A stretch of 64,000 bases of DNA. It comes from Ephemerocybe angulata (Eukaryota > Basidiomycota > Agaricomycetes > Agaricales > Psathyrellaceae). The stretch is taken from assembly GCA_013368325.1 (NCBI GenBank), contig JAACJK010000002.1, forward strand, positions 744,001 through 808,000, given 5' to 3'. Position 1 is the first letter of the stretch; each line of letters begins with the position of its first letter. Of the stretch, positions 10,813-22,470 are shown piece after piece. The notes below the pieces were generated by a model, which made no database searches, was not told the DNA's origin, and saw nothing but the letters and a program-made list of their open reading frames with translations. The translations under genes were made by a program, and so were the position numbers.

Positions 10813-12465
10813 TCAACCATCATTACTATCACTGGCTAAAAGAGTCGCGAAGAGCCGAGTTACAGCAGTACAGTAAATATCGATACCAAAGTTTCCATCA
10901 TCTTCGGAGAAATCCATTGAGCCCAACGCAGACCGTGCAGCTGCAATCTCCTCGTCATCCACAATGAAAATACCTGCCTCCTTTTCGGCCTCCGTTGTGT
11001 CAAACACATCTGATCTCGGCGCAACGGGATCATCGTCAAGAACATCCTTCGGAGGGAGAAAGTTCGCCTCTCCATCCTCACCATACCCCTCATCCACAAC
11101 CTCTACGCCATCTCCTGGGTCACCCGTCCAATAGCCTGCATTGATCGCTCGCTCACGGCTAAGCTCGTACATGGCCAACGGCGTCTTTGATCGAGCAGTG
11201 CGAACACGGTGACGATTCCATGCCTTCCCTGCCCTATCGAGTGATGCCTGGATGCGAGGTTGGAAAACGAGGTAAAGGCACACGAGATGTATTGGCGAAT
11301 CCGGGTCCAGAAGCGCGAGCTTTTCGAGATGGAAGAAGATTCTTCGGAATGCCTCCAAGCTGTCCTTGCGAACATCCCGCCACAGTCGCTCAATCCGTAT
11401 ATTGTTAAGAGACCTTGTTAAGTGTCAGTTCCCTGAAGATAGGGTGTGAAATAAAGGCCCTCACCGTCCACGGAGATATGCACGGTGACGCACTCCCCAC
11501 TTCCGGACCATCATCCTCTCTACTTCATTGTTCTCCGTACCAAAGTCCCCTCGCATCCTACTCGGCCACCCATAGATATCAACTGCCTTTCGAAAGCAGT
11601 CCCCAACTGTTGCTGAGCGTTTGTTGTTTGTGCAGACGAGATATATTACCATTCTCGAATATCCGTCGACGCACCCATGCACGTAGAAGCCCCATGGCTT
11701 TAGCTTCTCGTTTCCATCGTGATGCCAGAGAGCGTTACTGCCACGAACGGAGTACACTCTCCTCTTGATGACTGCATGTGTCCTTGAAGGATATCAGCGC
11801 ATTTGGAGATATACTGTTAGAGAGATCACTAACCTTAACGCGACACCTAAACTATCAACTCGCCGAAGGCATTCCTGAACTCGAAGTATCCCAATTGTAA
11901 TATCCATGGACCTCAGGTGACCCTGAATAACAGCGCTACCACTGAATGGATGGTGGAGAACGAGGTGCGAGACTACATCATCGAGCTCGTCGTCCGAGAT
12001 GTCGGTCGAGGGAGGGCGTGCATAGGGAATCCCGGCACGTTTAAAGTGATCATGGAGGGTGGTCCGTCCGACACCCATTGCGGATGCTACATCCTCCCAG
12101 GTGTTCCCCAGATTGTGTAGTGCAAGGGCTCGATCAAGGTCAAGGACAACTGGCGGCCGGCCCCGATTTCCAGTCGCTTCGGTTGTTTGGCGTGGTGCGT
12201 CGACAGGTGTGGGTGAATTATAGAATTCCTGGAGCGGTTTCAGTACCTCTTCGATGAGGTTCACACAGCTCTGAATCTCGTGTTCCGAAAGCAGCGTAAA
12301 GTCGTTGATCCCTTCAAGGATTGAGCGGGTTGTGACGAGTCGCTCAATGTAGTGTCCGGCAGTCGTGCGTTCGATATTGGGGAGAGACGAAACAGCAAAT
12401 CTAGCATCTTCAAGCACGCGTGCTGATTGCTGAAGAAATTCGGGGAGGGGAAGGGAATGATTCAT
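10813..12465 (-). CDS. DDE integrase-core (rve-like) transposase of element A
   Basis: Inferred exons (minus) 11834-12465, 11465-11782 and 10813-11413 total 1,551 nt, 516 residues, with two 51-nt introns. The N-terminal third holds a helix-turn-helix-like segment (NTWEDVASAMGVGRTTLHDH, about 125-144) suited to binding the inverted repeats. The catalytic core shows three acidic signatures in order: NALWHHDGNEKL (first Asp, about 235), GDFGTENNEVER (second Asp) and RIERLWRDVRKD (Glu). This is the D-D-E set of the integrase superfamily and matches a eukaryotic integrase-core family I know as single-copy or expanded 'integrase core' proteins. Expected role: cut and paste of the 7.86-kb element. 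The C-terminus is acidic. No internal stop, so probably active. The exact superfamily name is not certain from sequence alone. Confidence 0.8.
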
Positions 12466-12783
12466 GCTATCGACATGGAGGAGGAGGAGATACGAGATCG
12501 ATCAGATTTGGAAAATGATTGACAGTGGCAAGACGGCATCACGGCATGCGCGGTGGGCGTTGCCAAATACGAACGAACATTAGTCTTATACCACTCTATG
12601 CATGATGGAACATGTTTATACCTCGTTTGGCCAGAAAGTTTAACAAGCTACATGTCCATCTATTTACGCCTGCTATTCTTGTACCTTTCGTTGTAAGTAT
12701 TTCCCATCTTTGTAATCTCAATAAACCGGTGCATCCATAGCGGGTCGGAAATGAGTACATTCTTGTCAGGGTGGTATACCTGG

Positions 12784-15700
12784 TCAGTATGTCAGCATGG
12801 CCCAGATGAGATGAGCAAGGAGACGTGCCATGGCCATATGCTTCCAAATACGGTCTAGATCACCCCCTGACCTCTGGTAATAGTCTTTGAAGGTGTGTCG
12901 CTTGGATTCCTTGGGGTGTGGGCATAGTCTCAGGATAGCACGAAGTAGTGCTTCAAGATTCTTCGACTTGGCGAGCTGAATTAACTCGGGGTCAGTCAGC
13001 TTACGATTGTCACCACTTGGCTTCGAAGCCTTCGATGTTTGAGAAGCCGGATTATGTGCATGGCTATTGCCAGACAAATCTTCCTTTCGGAACTCAGGTG
13101 CGACATTAGGATAGGCACCCGAGCGGCGTTGGCGTGATTTAAATCGTACTTCATCATCGCAAGATGCTAAAGTATGGTTAGGAAAAATATGAAAGCATAT
13201 CAGCGCAAACACGTACAGCTGACTGTGATAATTGAGGTATCGGAATCACTGTTCTCGTCTGAGCTTCCAGAAGACACAATAATTGGAGAAGGACGGCTAC
13301 ACATATAGTTATTAGGCCCAATACATGGCGGAGAGTGTACAATAGGTGACTCTACTTTGCGCTCGTTCTGCCACCTTTGGCCTCCTCCATCTTATTCTTC
13401 TGAGTGCGGGTACGTGGCTCCGGTGGTGCAGTTGTCTCCCTGCGATCACCCTCTTGCCTCCGCTTTCCATGACTCTAAAAAATGGAGTAAGTGATGCGTA
13501 AATAATTTCCGATGAGCTCGAAATGACACACCTTCTTATAATTTGCAATCTTCCTTGCAAGGGCAGCACAGAATACCTCAAACATTTCGACGTACTCAGA
13601 GTACGATGGCCATCCCAAAGGCAACTCATCCAGTAGCTCGTCAACATACTGTGACAATATGCCATGAATACCTCGAGGCCCTGTCAGCAGTGTGGTCGAC
13701 TTCATCAGTCGAGTATCCGTTGCACTACCGAAGTCCTCTGTAAGGCAATTGACGAAGTCGTCGACAGAGTGCTGATAGATATTGAGTCGAAAGATTGTAA
13801 AGTTATCGTCTTTGTTTGCATCCTATAGGTATTTGACATTAAATTCAATGATATCCACAATGAGAATGGCGGTAAACTCACAGCAAAGTACTGAACTCGT
13901 GATACGAGTGCCTGTCGGAGTTCCTGGATGCCATGGGGGTCATACTCGGAACGCGGTGTGAAGGACTTGAAGTGGTGAATCAGATTCAGAATAGCTTCTC
14001 CGTACAGGTCAAGGCTATTAATGACCCGAGTCCACTCCGTCCCGTTGATCCATGCTGTCCCAACGTGGCATCGGAGAACTTCATGGACACGGTCGAGCAG
14101 CTCGATGATCGGCTCAAGGCCGTACGGCCCCAGCTTGAAGCCGTTGCTCCAGAGTGTCCCGAATTCTCCCTCTCCGCTGCCAGTCTCGCCTTTGCATGCT
14201 TCGGAAAGGGTAACGAGAAATCTGAGCCTTGGCAGGAAGTCGTTCTGGACGCGCTTCCAAAAGATCGAAAGCAGTGGGGACATCTCATCCCATGATCCTG
14301 CACTCAGGTCATTGAGCTCAGTCAGCAAAGCTTTCGCTTCAGGGACAACCACATTATATGGATCCACTAGCAGAGTGGGCCACTAATGTGAATTTGCGTC
14401 AGTTTACTTGGGCCCTGGCGATCACACAATGGATCGGATTAAACATACCCAAGTGCATCGTCCGGGCTTTGACACATTGCTATGCATATGAATGGTAGCG
14501 CGACGTATATCACTAATTGTCAACTGTTTGCCTGTTAGACGAGCTGACATGAGGTATGATAGTGAAGCCATACTCACCGAAGGCACGAAATGAAAATCGG
14601 ATTCCTCATCGTCGCTCTTCCGTACTTCCGAGTCCTCCTTAATTTCTTTCTTGTCCTCACTTTCCTCAGATCCTCCAGAGCTCAACTCTTCGCTGTCACC
14701 ACTATTTTCATCGCTCTCGCTAAGACCCTCGAGGGAAATCTGCGGCCCGGAGGCTAGCAGCGCGATGAAAACGAGATTCTTGAAGTTCCCCGCTTGACGA
14801 TGCGAGATCCGGACACTAGATTGTTGTTAGACGGGATAAAACCTCAAAGAATGACTGACTTACTGAGAAAAATCATCAACTGTTATCGCACCCCCAACTT
14901 TGGAGGGAAGAGGGACGAGGGCAGCTCGCTTTCCTTGCCCCTTACTCAGGAGCATGAGTACTCGCCAGTTATTGAGCACCGCACCTTCCGTTACACGAGC
15001 GAGAGGCATGTCGGCGAATGCTGACTTGATCACGCCATCGAGCTCAGAAGGGGACATGGCCGAGTCAATGGTGGCCGTCTTTACGAGGCCATTGAATAAA
15101 TACAAGTTGAGACTGTAAAATTGAAAGTGAGAATGAATGAAATGAACTCGAATAGAGAGTACGCACAGCCCTTGATTAGGCAATAGAAAGGTCCTACTGT
15201 CCACCCCCTTCGTATCATGCACGAGGGAGACCGAGTAGGCAGTTGCTTTGGGTGCCTTTGCTATCCGAGGGACCTTTTTCTTGAGGGGAGGTGAAGGAGA
15301 CGAAAGAATTCGCCGCTTAGAACCTTTCGAGCCTTTCCCCTTAGGACGGCTATTCGAAGCACTGGAGCTGTACTTAGCCCAGGCCTCCTTGTGAACCTGT
15401 GCAGTCAAAATTAGTAAGTAATATAGAATTAAGACAGAACATAAATGCGTACGTCTGCGGATGGATCAAATGCACCAGCTGCACTCGCACTCTTTTTCTT
15501 CGTAGGGTCGCCCTCCGTATGGCCATCCTTTCGCTCCTGAGCTAACTTGGCGAAGCCACGAAGCGAATCAAGACCACGCTTGGATTCAAAACCAGGTATC
15601 TCTTTGCTTGAACCACCGGCAGACCCGCCGGAGCTCGTCTTGGGCTGTGCTGTATTCTTCGCACTCGGAACAGAAGATGCCTGTTTGAGAATCAAGTTCG

Positions 15701-15917
15701 AATCATATTAGATAGCGTCTCCCCTGTTACCTGCAGCTGTACGTACCGTGAACTCATGCTGAAGGCCGTAACACCCGCACAGACACTTCTCACCAATAGC
15801 ATTGGCTACCTCCGGGCCACCCGCGGGGAAATAGGTACTGCAAGTCGTGCCATATGCGCAGGCGGGATTGTTGCACTTCCCGAGGTCCTTCCATGTAGCA
15901 TCTTTGATATTAGACAT
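12784..15917 (-). pseudogene. Nine-exon passenger gene of element A with cysteine cluster; one frame break near 13.35 kb
   Basis: Inferred exons (minus): 15747-15917, 15453-15680, 15167-15396, 14864-15112, 14449-14815, 13882-14382, 13532-13822, 13217-13474, 12784-13166. The N-terminus is a compact cysteine cluster (MSNIKDATWKDLGKCNNPAC, then a CLCGC group), likely metal binding; then a Ser/Lys-rich linker with basic patches (KGSKRRIL), an acidic segment and a mostly helical domain (PLLSIFWKRVQNDFLPRLRF). Every junction keeps frame except in exon 8: read directly it stops at 13352 (TSAK then stop), while the frame open further on (ERKVESPIVHSPP) leads in phase into the last exon ending at 12784. 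Exon 8 is one base short of the phase needed, so a 1-bp loss or 2-bp gain is likely. An alternative is a shorter intact protein ending at 13352. Function unknown. Confidence 0.55.
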
Positions 15918-16560
15918 TGGAGGAGATGCGATAAAGGTTGGGATGATATAAGAAGTAATGGCTGGTATGAGAGATGAGAATGCAACTGGTGAAGGAAATA
16001 TGCTCGTTCGCTTTTTTGTATTTATACTAGAAGGATATCGAGGCTTGGGCTGTTGCGTAGACGTCATTCTGAGGTATCATCGAGCTTGGGGTACTCCTGG
16101 AGTGTCTCTTGGAGCGTTAGAGCGTCAGAGTGGAATTGAAAGTGGAATATAATTTGAGATTTCCACTTCGTTTCCACCGGATTTCCCCACTCGCCATTCG
16201 GTGTTTCATCATCTCAGGTCTGTCTACTGCATATCCTCTCTGTAGTGGTACAGATACCAGATGTTTGTGGAGCGGTCATACTCCGCTGACGCTGCTCAGC
16301 AGTCCGGGTGCACTTTTCATCATCGGACCTCATGGCCCTCGCGCTTGACTTCTGTGTGCTTGAAGTCTCCCAACCTCAAGCCCTACCTCACGGTGAATGT
16401 ATACAGCTCTGGAGACACTATGCTAAACCTTTTGTTTCTTACAATTAAGTCCGAGGCTCTCAAATCTGCTAGAGGCAGTCAAAGACGCCCGTCCAAAGTT
16501 CAGATAGGCGCCTGATCGCTTGCACAGCCACATCATCCGCGATTCACGATCCGGTGATAG
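15918..16560. other. Upstream region of the element A passenger gene
   Basis: No separate gene seen. The minus-strand frame of the passenger gene stays open upstream to about 16067, so a start earlier than 15917 cannot be excluded; ATG 15917 was chosen because it directly precedes the cysteine cluster. Confidence 0.35.
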
Positions 16561-16764
16561 CGGCCGTTGCAAACATGTCTGGCCATCCACAGCTTGTCCA
16601 ACATGAACTTGTATCCTGCTAGTAACATACCCCCAACCCAAACATGTCAGTAATACAACGTGTACCCGGCGAAACATGAGGTCTATTTCAACAACATGTT
16701 GTCCCATGAACAGGATTCTGCAACATGTACGTCTCTTGATTTTCCGAACAGTATTATTGCCATA
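16561..16764 (-). repeat. Right inverted repeat of transposon A with AACATGT array
   Basis: Mirror image of the left end. AACATGT-type heptamers recur about seven times from 16571 to 16730; the terminal 27 bp differ from the left end by one base. Confidence 0.8.
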
Positions 16765-16770
16765 CCTGCG

Positions 16771-17188
16771 GACTCTTGAAACTACCAGCAACCATCCATC
16801 ACACTTACCACACCTCCTCGGAGTCATCTTCGTTTCTCATGGTGCTGGACCAGAGGGCGCGATAGATTCGTAGGTCAGGGTTATCATAGAAGTCAATGAC
16901 AGTCATAGAACATAGGGCGTTTCTCGTTCTTTAACAGGATATCGGCTAAGCCACGGGAAAGGGATACGTGAGGGTCGCTTCTGACAATGGTGACCAAACG
17001 AAGGTCGTTGAGGGGGGTGAAGGGTGAGCACCGAACGGCAAGTAACTATTTTTGGGATACAACATGCCAGGGGCAATTGAACGAGGTACAGAGCTATACC
17101 AGAGAGGGTGACAAGTTACCACGTCCACTGGCAGTGAAATTCCCGTTTTGACGGTACAGGACCCTCCTCCCGCTTCGTGGAGTCGGGG
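16771..17188. other. Right part of the older insertion, nothing recognised
   Basis: This stretch is absent from the paralogous segment at 51.7 kb. I see no coding or repeat structure. Confidence 0.35.
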
Positions 17189-17671
17189 ACCTACCATATC
17201 GCTATGTAGTACTTCGTCGGCCGGCGTAATCCTCCTTAATTGCTGCCCCGCTCTTGTTTTCTCGTTTGGTTAAGGTATATTAGTTTTTTGGTTAGCGGAG
17301 TGAACGGAATGGGGGTGTGTTATGGAGTGAATCGTGCTGGTTTGATTGAGGGTGTGAGGGGTTTGGAAGTTAGAAGCGCTGGGATGTGAGTGCGCTGTTG
17401 TATCTCATCGGATGGGCGCTTAACTGGATTTAATAGAGCGGAATGGAGATGCTCGAACGGTTTTGAAGTTCGCTTTGACCCGCAGATCCCGCCAAATATA
17501 CCCAGACCCGTGAGTCAATCATAATCCTACGTTCTGGTTTGCACGCTCTGATTCAGACGCAGCAGTCGACTGAAGTATAATAAAAATTAATACATTATAA
17601 TCACGACGCTCGGTAGATGAAGATGTTTTATTCTACTCTATTCTATATGATGGAAGTGCTAAAAAAAGCCT
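17189..17671. repeat. FunK1 3'-flank segment duplicated at 51280-51770
   Basis: Reverse-complement match to the flank of the FunK1 gene ending at 51279: CGGCCGGCGTAATCCTCCTT (17219) pairs with 51711-51730, and TAGAAGCGCTGGGATGTGAG, the CTCTATTAAATCCAGTTAAG block and CGACGCTCGGTAGATGAAGATG are shared. It contains the common 3' UTR of the family and no gene. Confidence 0.75.
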
Positions 17672-20120
17672 CTAAGCGCGCCTCCTAGTACGTTTGCGGG
17701 GTAACGTTGGCTGGGTGCCGTCCTCAGACTGTCTTTTACGGTCAGCGCGCGTGGACGTCTGAGACTCAGCATGAGTCTGCATAGCTTCTTTGGCGTCTTC
17801 GCTCGCAATCTCTGCAAGCGCCGTGCGGAAAAGAGCGTCGATGTAGTCGTAGGAGCTCTCCAGATTCTTCTCCACAAACGCCGACCACAGCTCAAACCGC
17901 TCGTCCGTGCTGACCTCCGCTGCGCGAACCTTGCTCTTCTGATAAACGATATTCGAGATATGTGCGCGCATCCCCTCGAGGAGCTTCCTGCACGAGTTTC
18001 CCCAGTACTCTTTGATGTGGGGAAACTTGTACACGGGATAGCCTTCTGCCATGAGCACGACCTTGTTGGTCATTGCGGTGCTCGCATCGGGGTCATCCCA
18101 TACTGAAATGAGCCTGGGAGTTGGCTCAACCAGTTCACCGGGCCTTTTGAAGCCAAGTAGAATGTGACACAGGACGTAGAGGAAGGATTCGAGGTCGTCG
18201 AGGTAGTCGTGTGGCGGGATCGGATCGTTCAGCGGATCATCAGCGAGGAGAACGGATATGGACTGGTATGTACGAGTGCCCTGTGTGGAGTTAAGCAACG
18301 GTTCTAAAGGCAGACGAACAGACGAAGGAACTTACGGTCTGAGGATCTATATCATCCAGTGACATCCCACTTTCAGCACGCATCGCCATATCGAAGTCTA
18401 TCAAAATCCCTCGGAGACCTTCAGGCGCGTCAGGGTGTCCGAATAGGACATTCTGTGTAGAGATATCCCGGTGGATGATCCCCCGCTCGACGAGCTTTCG
18501 ATGTGCTTGGGTTAAGAGTGAGTAAGGACAGACATTCTCAAATGAAGTTAACATACCCGAAATAGCATCTCTGAGAGCGGATATGACCTGGTACCGAGAG
18601 GTGAAGTTCCAGATTGGCTCGGCGCATTCCTCCAGAACCACCCTAGCTTTAATTCGATTCTGATAACCTGCACCGGCCTTGAAGTCGATAGGGCGGAAAG
18701 CGGCGGTTGAAGCGCAGTCGTCCTGATGCGATATCATTTGAACGACCCCGGGGATACCTCGCGCATCGACCAAGAACTCGCTTTCGGGGGTTCGATCTGT
18801 GGTCCTCCATGTGTCCTTGATGACAACACCCTTTCCAGTTTCCGGATCTGTCGCATGCCAGCACGTCGTCCCGCGTCCGACGATGCTCGGGCGAACAAAA
18901 GGAGACTTCTCGACGTCCAAGCTGTATACCACCATCTCACCGCGAACGTTGGGAGCCCGGAGCGTGCCTGCGACCTTTCTTCCCGTATCTGGGTCGATTG
19001 TCCATTGGATGGCAGCATCCAACCCAAGGAGAGCTTCGTCCCGCGAGGTTAGGCCGAGCACGAAGTGGATAAGGATGGAGGGGTTGTCGTGGAAGTTTAT
19101 GAAGGGAGTGAGGTACATTCCACCCCGGTCATAGTGAGCGAGCCGAACACTCTTCTCAGTGACGATGAGGGAGCGAACGAAGTTACGGTTTGGCTGCTGA
19201 GCGAAGATTTGCCTATGCGGATGTATTAGAATCGAAAGCAGAACACGGATGATGATACTTATTACATACCTGAGGTCTGAGACGAGTGCAGTCGCCTGTT
19301 TGTAATCGCTCTCGGTCGCGATTTCCGCCTCGGGCTTCACGAGTATGATCGAGGCAGCGTTTGTGTAGCCAACGTGCTCGGAGTCACCCGCGGGCGCGGT
19401 GGGAGGGATCTCGAACGACGGGCCTGTGGCGCGGATGCATAAACATATACCTGGGTTCGTTCTCTCCGGGTCTCCGCCAGAGAAGTCGGTGCACACGACT
19501 TCCCGCGTAACATCGTCGCCGGCGGAGCCATGGGAGAACTCGTCGACAATGCGCGAGATGATGGACATAACGGAGGGTATCAGCTCGATCCTATCACTAG
19601 GATCCTGGGGAATTTGCGTCCACTGGCCCTTTCCCCGAGGCTTGCGGTACCCGGAAGTTCGTTTCCTCAGGAATTTTTCGACAGCGCAAGGTTCCACCAA
19701 GGTGTTGTAGAGAGCTGAGACCCAGTGTTCGTCCGTGATGTATATATCTTCTCCGAATTCTGCCGCAACAGAGCCCTGGTCTGAGGATGACTCGCTGGAT
19801 GACTCATGGACACGCCCTGGGTGCGGTTGGCCCTGGGGAGCCGGAGGAGCGTTTGGCTTTGACTTCTGGGGAAGGACAAGCTGAGCATCGTTGGCCTGTT
19901 TACGAGCTGCTCTCGAGGTGACGGGAGGTATGGGTGCTGCCTTCTTGGGTGGTGCCTTCTTGTGTGTTGCCTTCCTGGGTCTAGGACTCTTCTTCTTCGT
20001 GGCAGGTTGCTTTTGAGCGGTGCCGCCGGGCTCCTTTCTCGTCGAAGCTTCGTTCTGAGCCCTAGTTCGAGAGCGCGTCTGATAACGATACTGTGTTGTA
20101 TCCTGGAAGGGTTCAGGCAT
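17672..20120 (-). CDS. FunK1 fungal-type protein kinase, intact, four exons
   Basis: Inferred exons (minus) 19270-20120, 18557-19212, 18336-18505 and 17672-18280 sum to 2,286 nt, 761 residues. ATG 20120 (MPEPF, then YRYQTRSRTRAQ) is preferred over an in-frame ATG four codons upstream because it matches the paralogues. The N-terminal ~130 residues are very Lys/Pro-rich (KKKSPRPRKATHKKAPPKK), likely nuclear targeting. Kinase landmarks: VGRGTTCW (about 394-401), VIKDTW with candidate ATP lysine (about 415), HRDISTQN (about 514-521), LIDFDMA in the DFG position (about 537-543) and YLDDLESFLYVLCH in the C-lobe. The C-terminal tail is basic (LPRKRTRRRA). Introns 1 and 2 are in-frame and stop-free, so unspliced RNA would still encode a longer protein. 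It shares a 247-bp divergent promoter with the gene at 20368. Confidence 0.9.
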
Positions 20121-20367
20121 GGTACTAAGCATAGACCGACGGAATTATGGAGAAGGTCGTTGTGGTGGTGGTGGTTGAAGAACAAAGACGCGATCAATCT
20201 TGTGTGACGGCCAAACCACGTGGCCGCTCAGGTTTTCGGACCTCTCGCCGGCTGCGCTGCTGGCTTTAAAATCAACAATGGGCTGAACAAACAAACGCAA
20301 ATTGCCACTTCAACGAACTTCGGAACTAGTTCGTGGCTTCTTGGTTTACAACCACATTCTCGTCAAC
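20121..20367. promoter_or_regulatory. Shared upstream region of two divergent FunK1 genes
   Basis: These 247 bp separate the minus-strand ATG at 20120 from the plus-strand ATG at 20368. CAACGAACTTCGGAACTAGTTCG (about 20312-20334) contains a short inverted repeat (CGAACT/AGTTCG) that could be a binding site. No clear TATA box. Confidence 0.35.
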
Positions 20368-22343
20368 ATGCCTGACCCCCCCGGTGGCGGAGAGACTACC
20401 TCTCGATACATGACGCGCTCTCGCACTCGACTTCCTGTCTTCCCCAAGTCTTCGAAAGACTCTAGCAAAGGATCAGCTCCTGTCGTAGACCCCAATGCAC
20501 CCAGCGGGGGCTCTCCTGTTGAGTTGAACGACCTCGACGGACTCGCCAAACCCCTCGAGTCAGGACGTGAACGTACTCAGGCCACATCCAGGACCAACAT
20601 CCAGAACCGTGTCAAGAAACGCAACACCATTGCAGCTGTAACGGATGTGGTCGCCAACCCATTTCTGCGTGCTCGCCTAGGGCAGAAACAGACTATCCGT
20701 CTCACTCAAAGCGAAACCGAAATTCCTCATCGCCCTCCACAGACACTCAAGACCATCGCATGGAACTTCACCAGTCTTCAAGGCATCAAGAGTACTCCAA
20801 CCCGCGTTTCGACCAAAAACGGATTGAAGCAAGGTTCTAAATTGCGGGCTCTCTGGCCAGTCATATCCGCAGAACTTGGAATATCCAAAAAGCTTAAAAG
20901 TGACACCTACACCGTCGATACAGAATGGGTTACTTCCTTGTACACTCATATGGCCTCCGAAGACGACATCAACAAGTTCCTCGATCAGGAAGGTTCGGGA
21001 TACAAAGAACCTAAGGCCGAAGAGCTCGAGACCAAAGAGCTCGACGCTGAAGAGCTCGAGACCAAAGAGCTCGACGCTGAAGAGCTCGAGACCAAAGAGC
21101 TCGACGCCGAAGAGCTCAACGCCGAAGAGCTCGAGGGCAATGAGCTCGAGGGCAAATCCAAACGTTGGGTTGAGCTTCCTGAAGTCCCCATCCGGGAAGA
21201 CGTTCTCTATGATCCTTTCATGCGCATCATCAAACGGATTCTCGACCACTTCAAGCATTCCGGTACAAATGGCGTGACACGGCAAGCTGTTGATACCCAT
21301 AACGCTGGTCTAGAGCACATGCATTTCAAGGATGCGAAGCCAGACATATCCATAAAAGCAACTGGTCCATCGTTCCAGCTCCCTGGTGGAAAACGGAAAG
21401 TTGGCTACACCAACGTTGCGTCTGTATGGGACATCAAGCGCGAGGATGCGACCGACACCGATGAGGACCTTATCGACCAGCTGGGAACGTACTGCAGGTG
21501 AGTAAACCACACAATCTACGATTGGGAGAATACTAAAACCCATTACAGGCAGATATATATTGAGCAGCCAAACCGGGATTTCGTTCGCTCGCTCATTCTT
21601 ACTGAGAAGCACATTCGCCTCATGCACTTTGATCGCAGCGGAGTCTACCTCTCTAAGGACATCAATATACACGAGAACCCAATCATATTTATCCGACTCA
21701 TTTTGGGCTTGACATCTCCAAATGAGAAAGATCTCGGACTTGACACAAGCGTCAAATGGAAGATCGACAGCAAGACCGGAAAGAAGAAATCTGGGACCAT
21801 AAAGACCGTCGATAGCAATGGACAACCGATCACGTACAACTTGAACATGAAGGAAAAGGTCATCGTTCGAGAGTGCCTCAGGGGGCGCGGGACTACGTGC
21901 TGGCATGCTACCCACCCCAAGACGAAGGAGCCAGTATTCATCAAGGACTCGTGGCGCACTGCCACCAGAAACCCGGAGAGCGATTACTTGAATGCAGTGA
22001 AGGGCCTCCCAGGTGTTGCTCAAATAATTTCTTATCAAGATTACATGGCCGAAACCAAGGACTATCGCCCAGAGGAACAGCAGGAAGACGAGGAACAGCA
22101 GGAAGCCGAGGAGCAGGAGGAAGACGAGAAACAGCAGGAAGCCGAGGAACAGCAGGAAGACGAGGAACAGCAGGAAGATGAGGAACAGCAGGAAGACGAG
22201 GAACAGGAGGAAGCCGAGGAACATCAGGAACACGAGCTATCTGATTTCTTTCACAACCGCGTGAAGATCAGAGTTGTTATGGAGGCCTATGGGCCATCGG
22301 TCTGGCACTTCGAGGATCGCTATCAACTTATCGCTGCTTTTCG

Positions 22344-22470
22344 CAGATACCCGGTAAGCACCATGCTTGGGCTAGCAACCCAAGCCCGTTGATAATCTGA
22401 CCCAAGCATGTTTGGGTTTGGGCTCATCCACATGACCGTTTTCTCACAATGCGTAAGGGACCATAAGGAG
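22344..22470 (+). repeat. Left terminal inverted repeat of the KDZ element
   Basis: Pairs with 37385-37511. It holds nested copies of the heptamer CCCAAGC and its complement GCTTGGG, which by themselves form short stems and may be transposase sites. Confidence 0.85.

Larger units (their letters stand above)
8902..16770. mobile_element. DNA transposon A with inverted repeats, rve-like transposase and passenger gene
   Basis: The ends match as an inverted repeat: left TATGGCAACAATACTGTTCG from 8908, right (reverse complement) TATGGCAATAATACTGTTCG ending at 16764. Similarity continues about 80 bp inward with few mismatches. Outside both ends is CCTGCG (8902-8907 and 16765-16770), a likely 6-bp target-site duplication; if the repeat is taken to start one base earlier, the duplication is the 4-bp CTGC. 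The element itself is 7,857 bp. Both subterminal regions repeat ACATGTT or AACATGT many times, likely transposase-binding sites. Cargo: a three-exon DDE transposase and a nine-exon gene, both minus strand. The transposase is uninterrupted, so the element may be autonomous. Confidence 0.8.

Noticed and set aside
14532..14577. An additional intron in the element A passenger gene (GTGAGT...CTAACAG)
   Set aside because: It would be 46 nt and shift the frame into an immediate stop; reading through is open and continuous.
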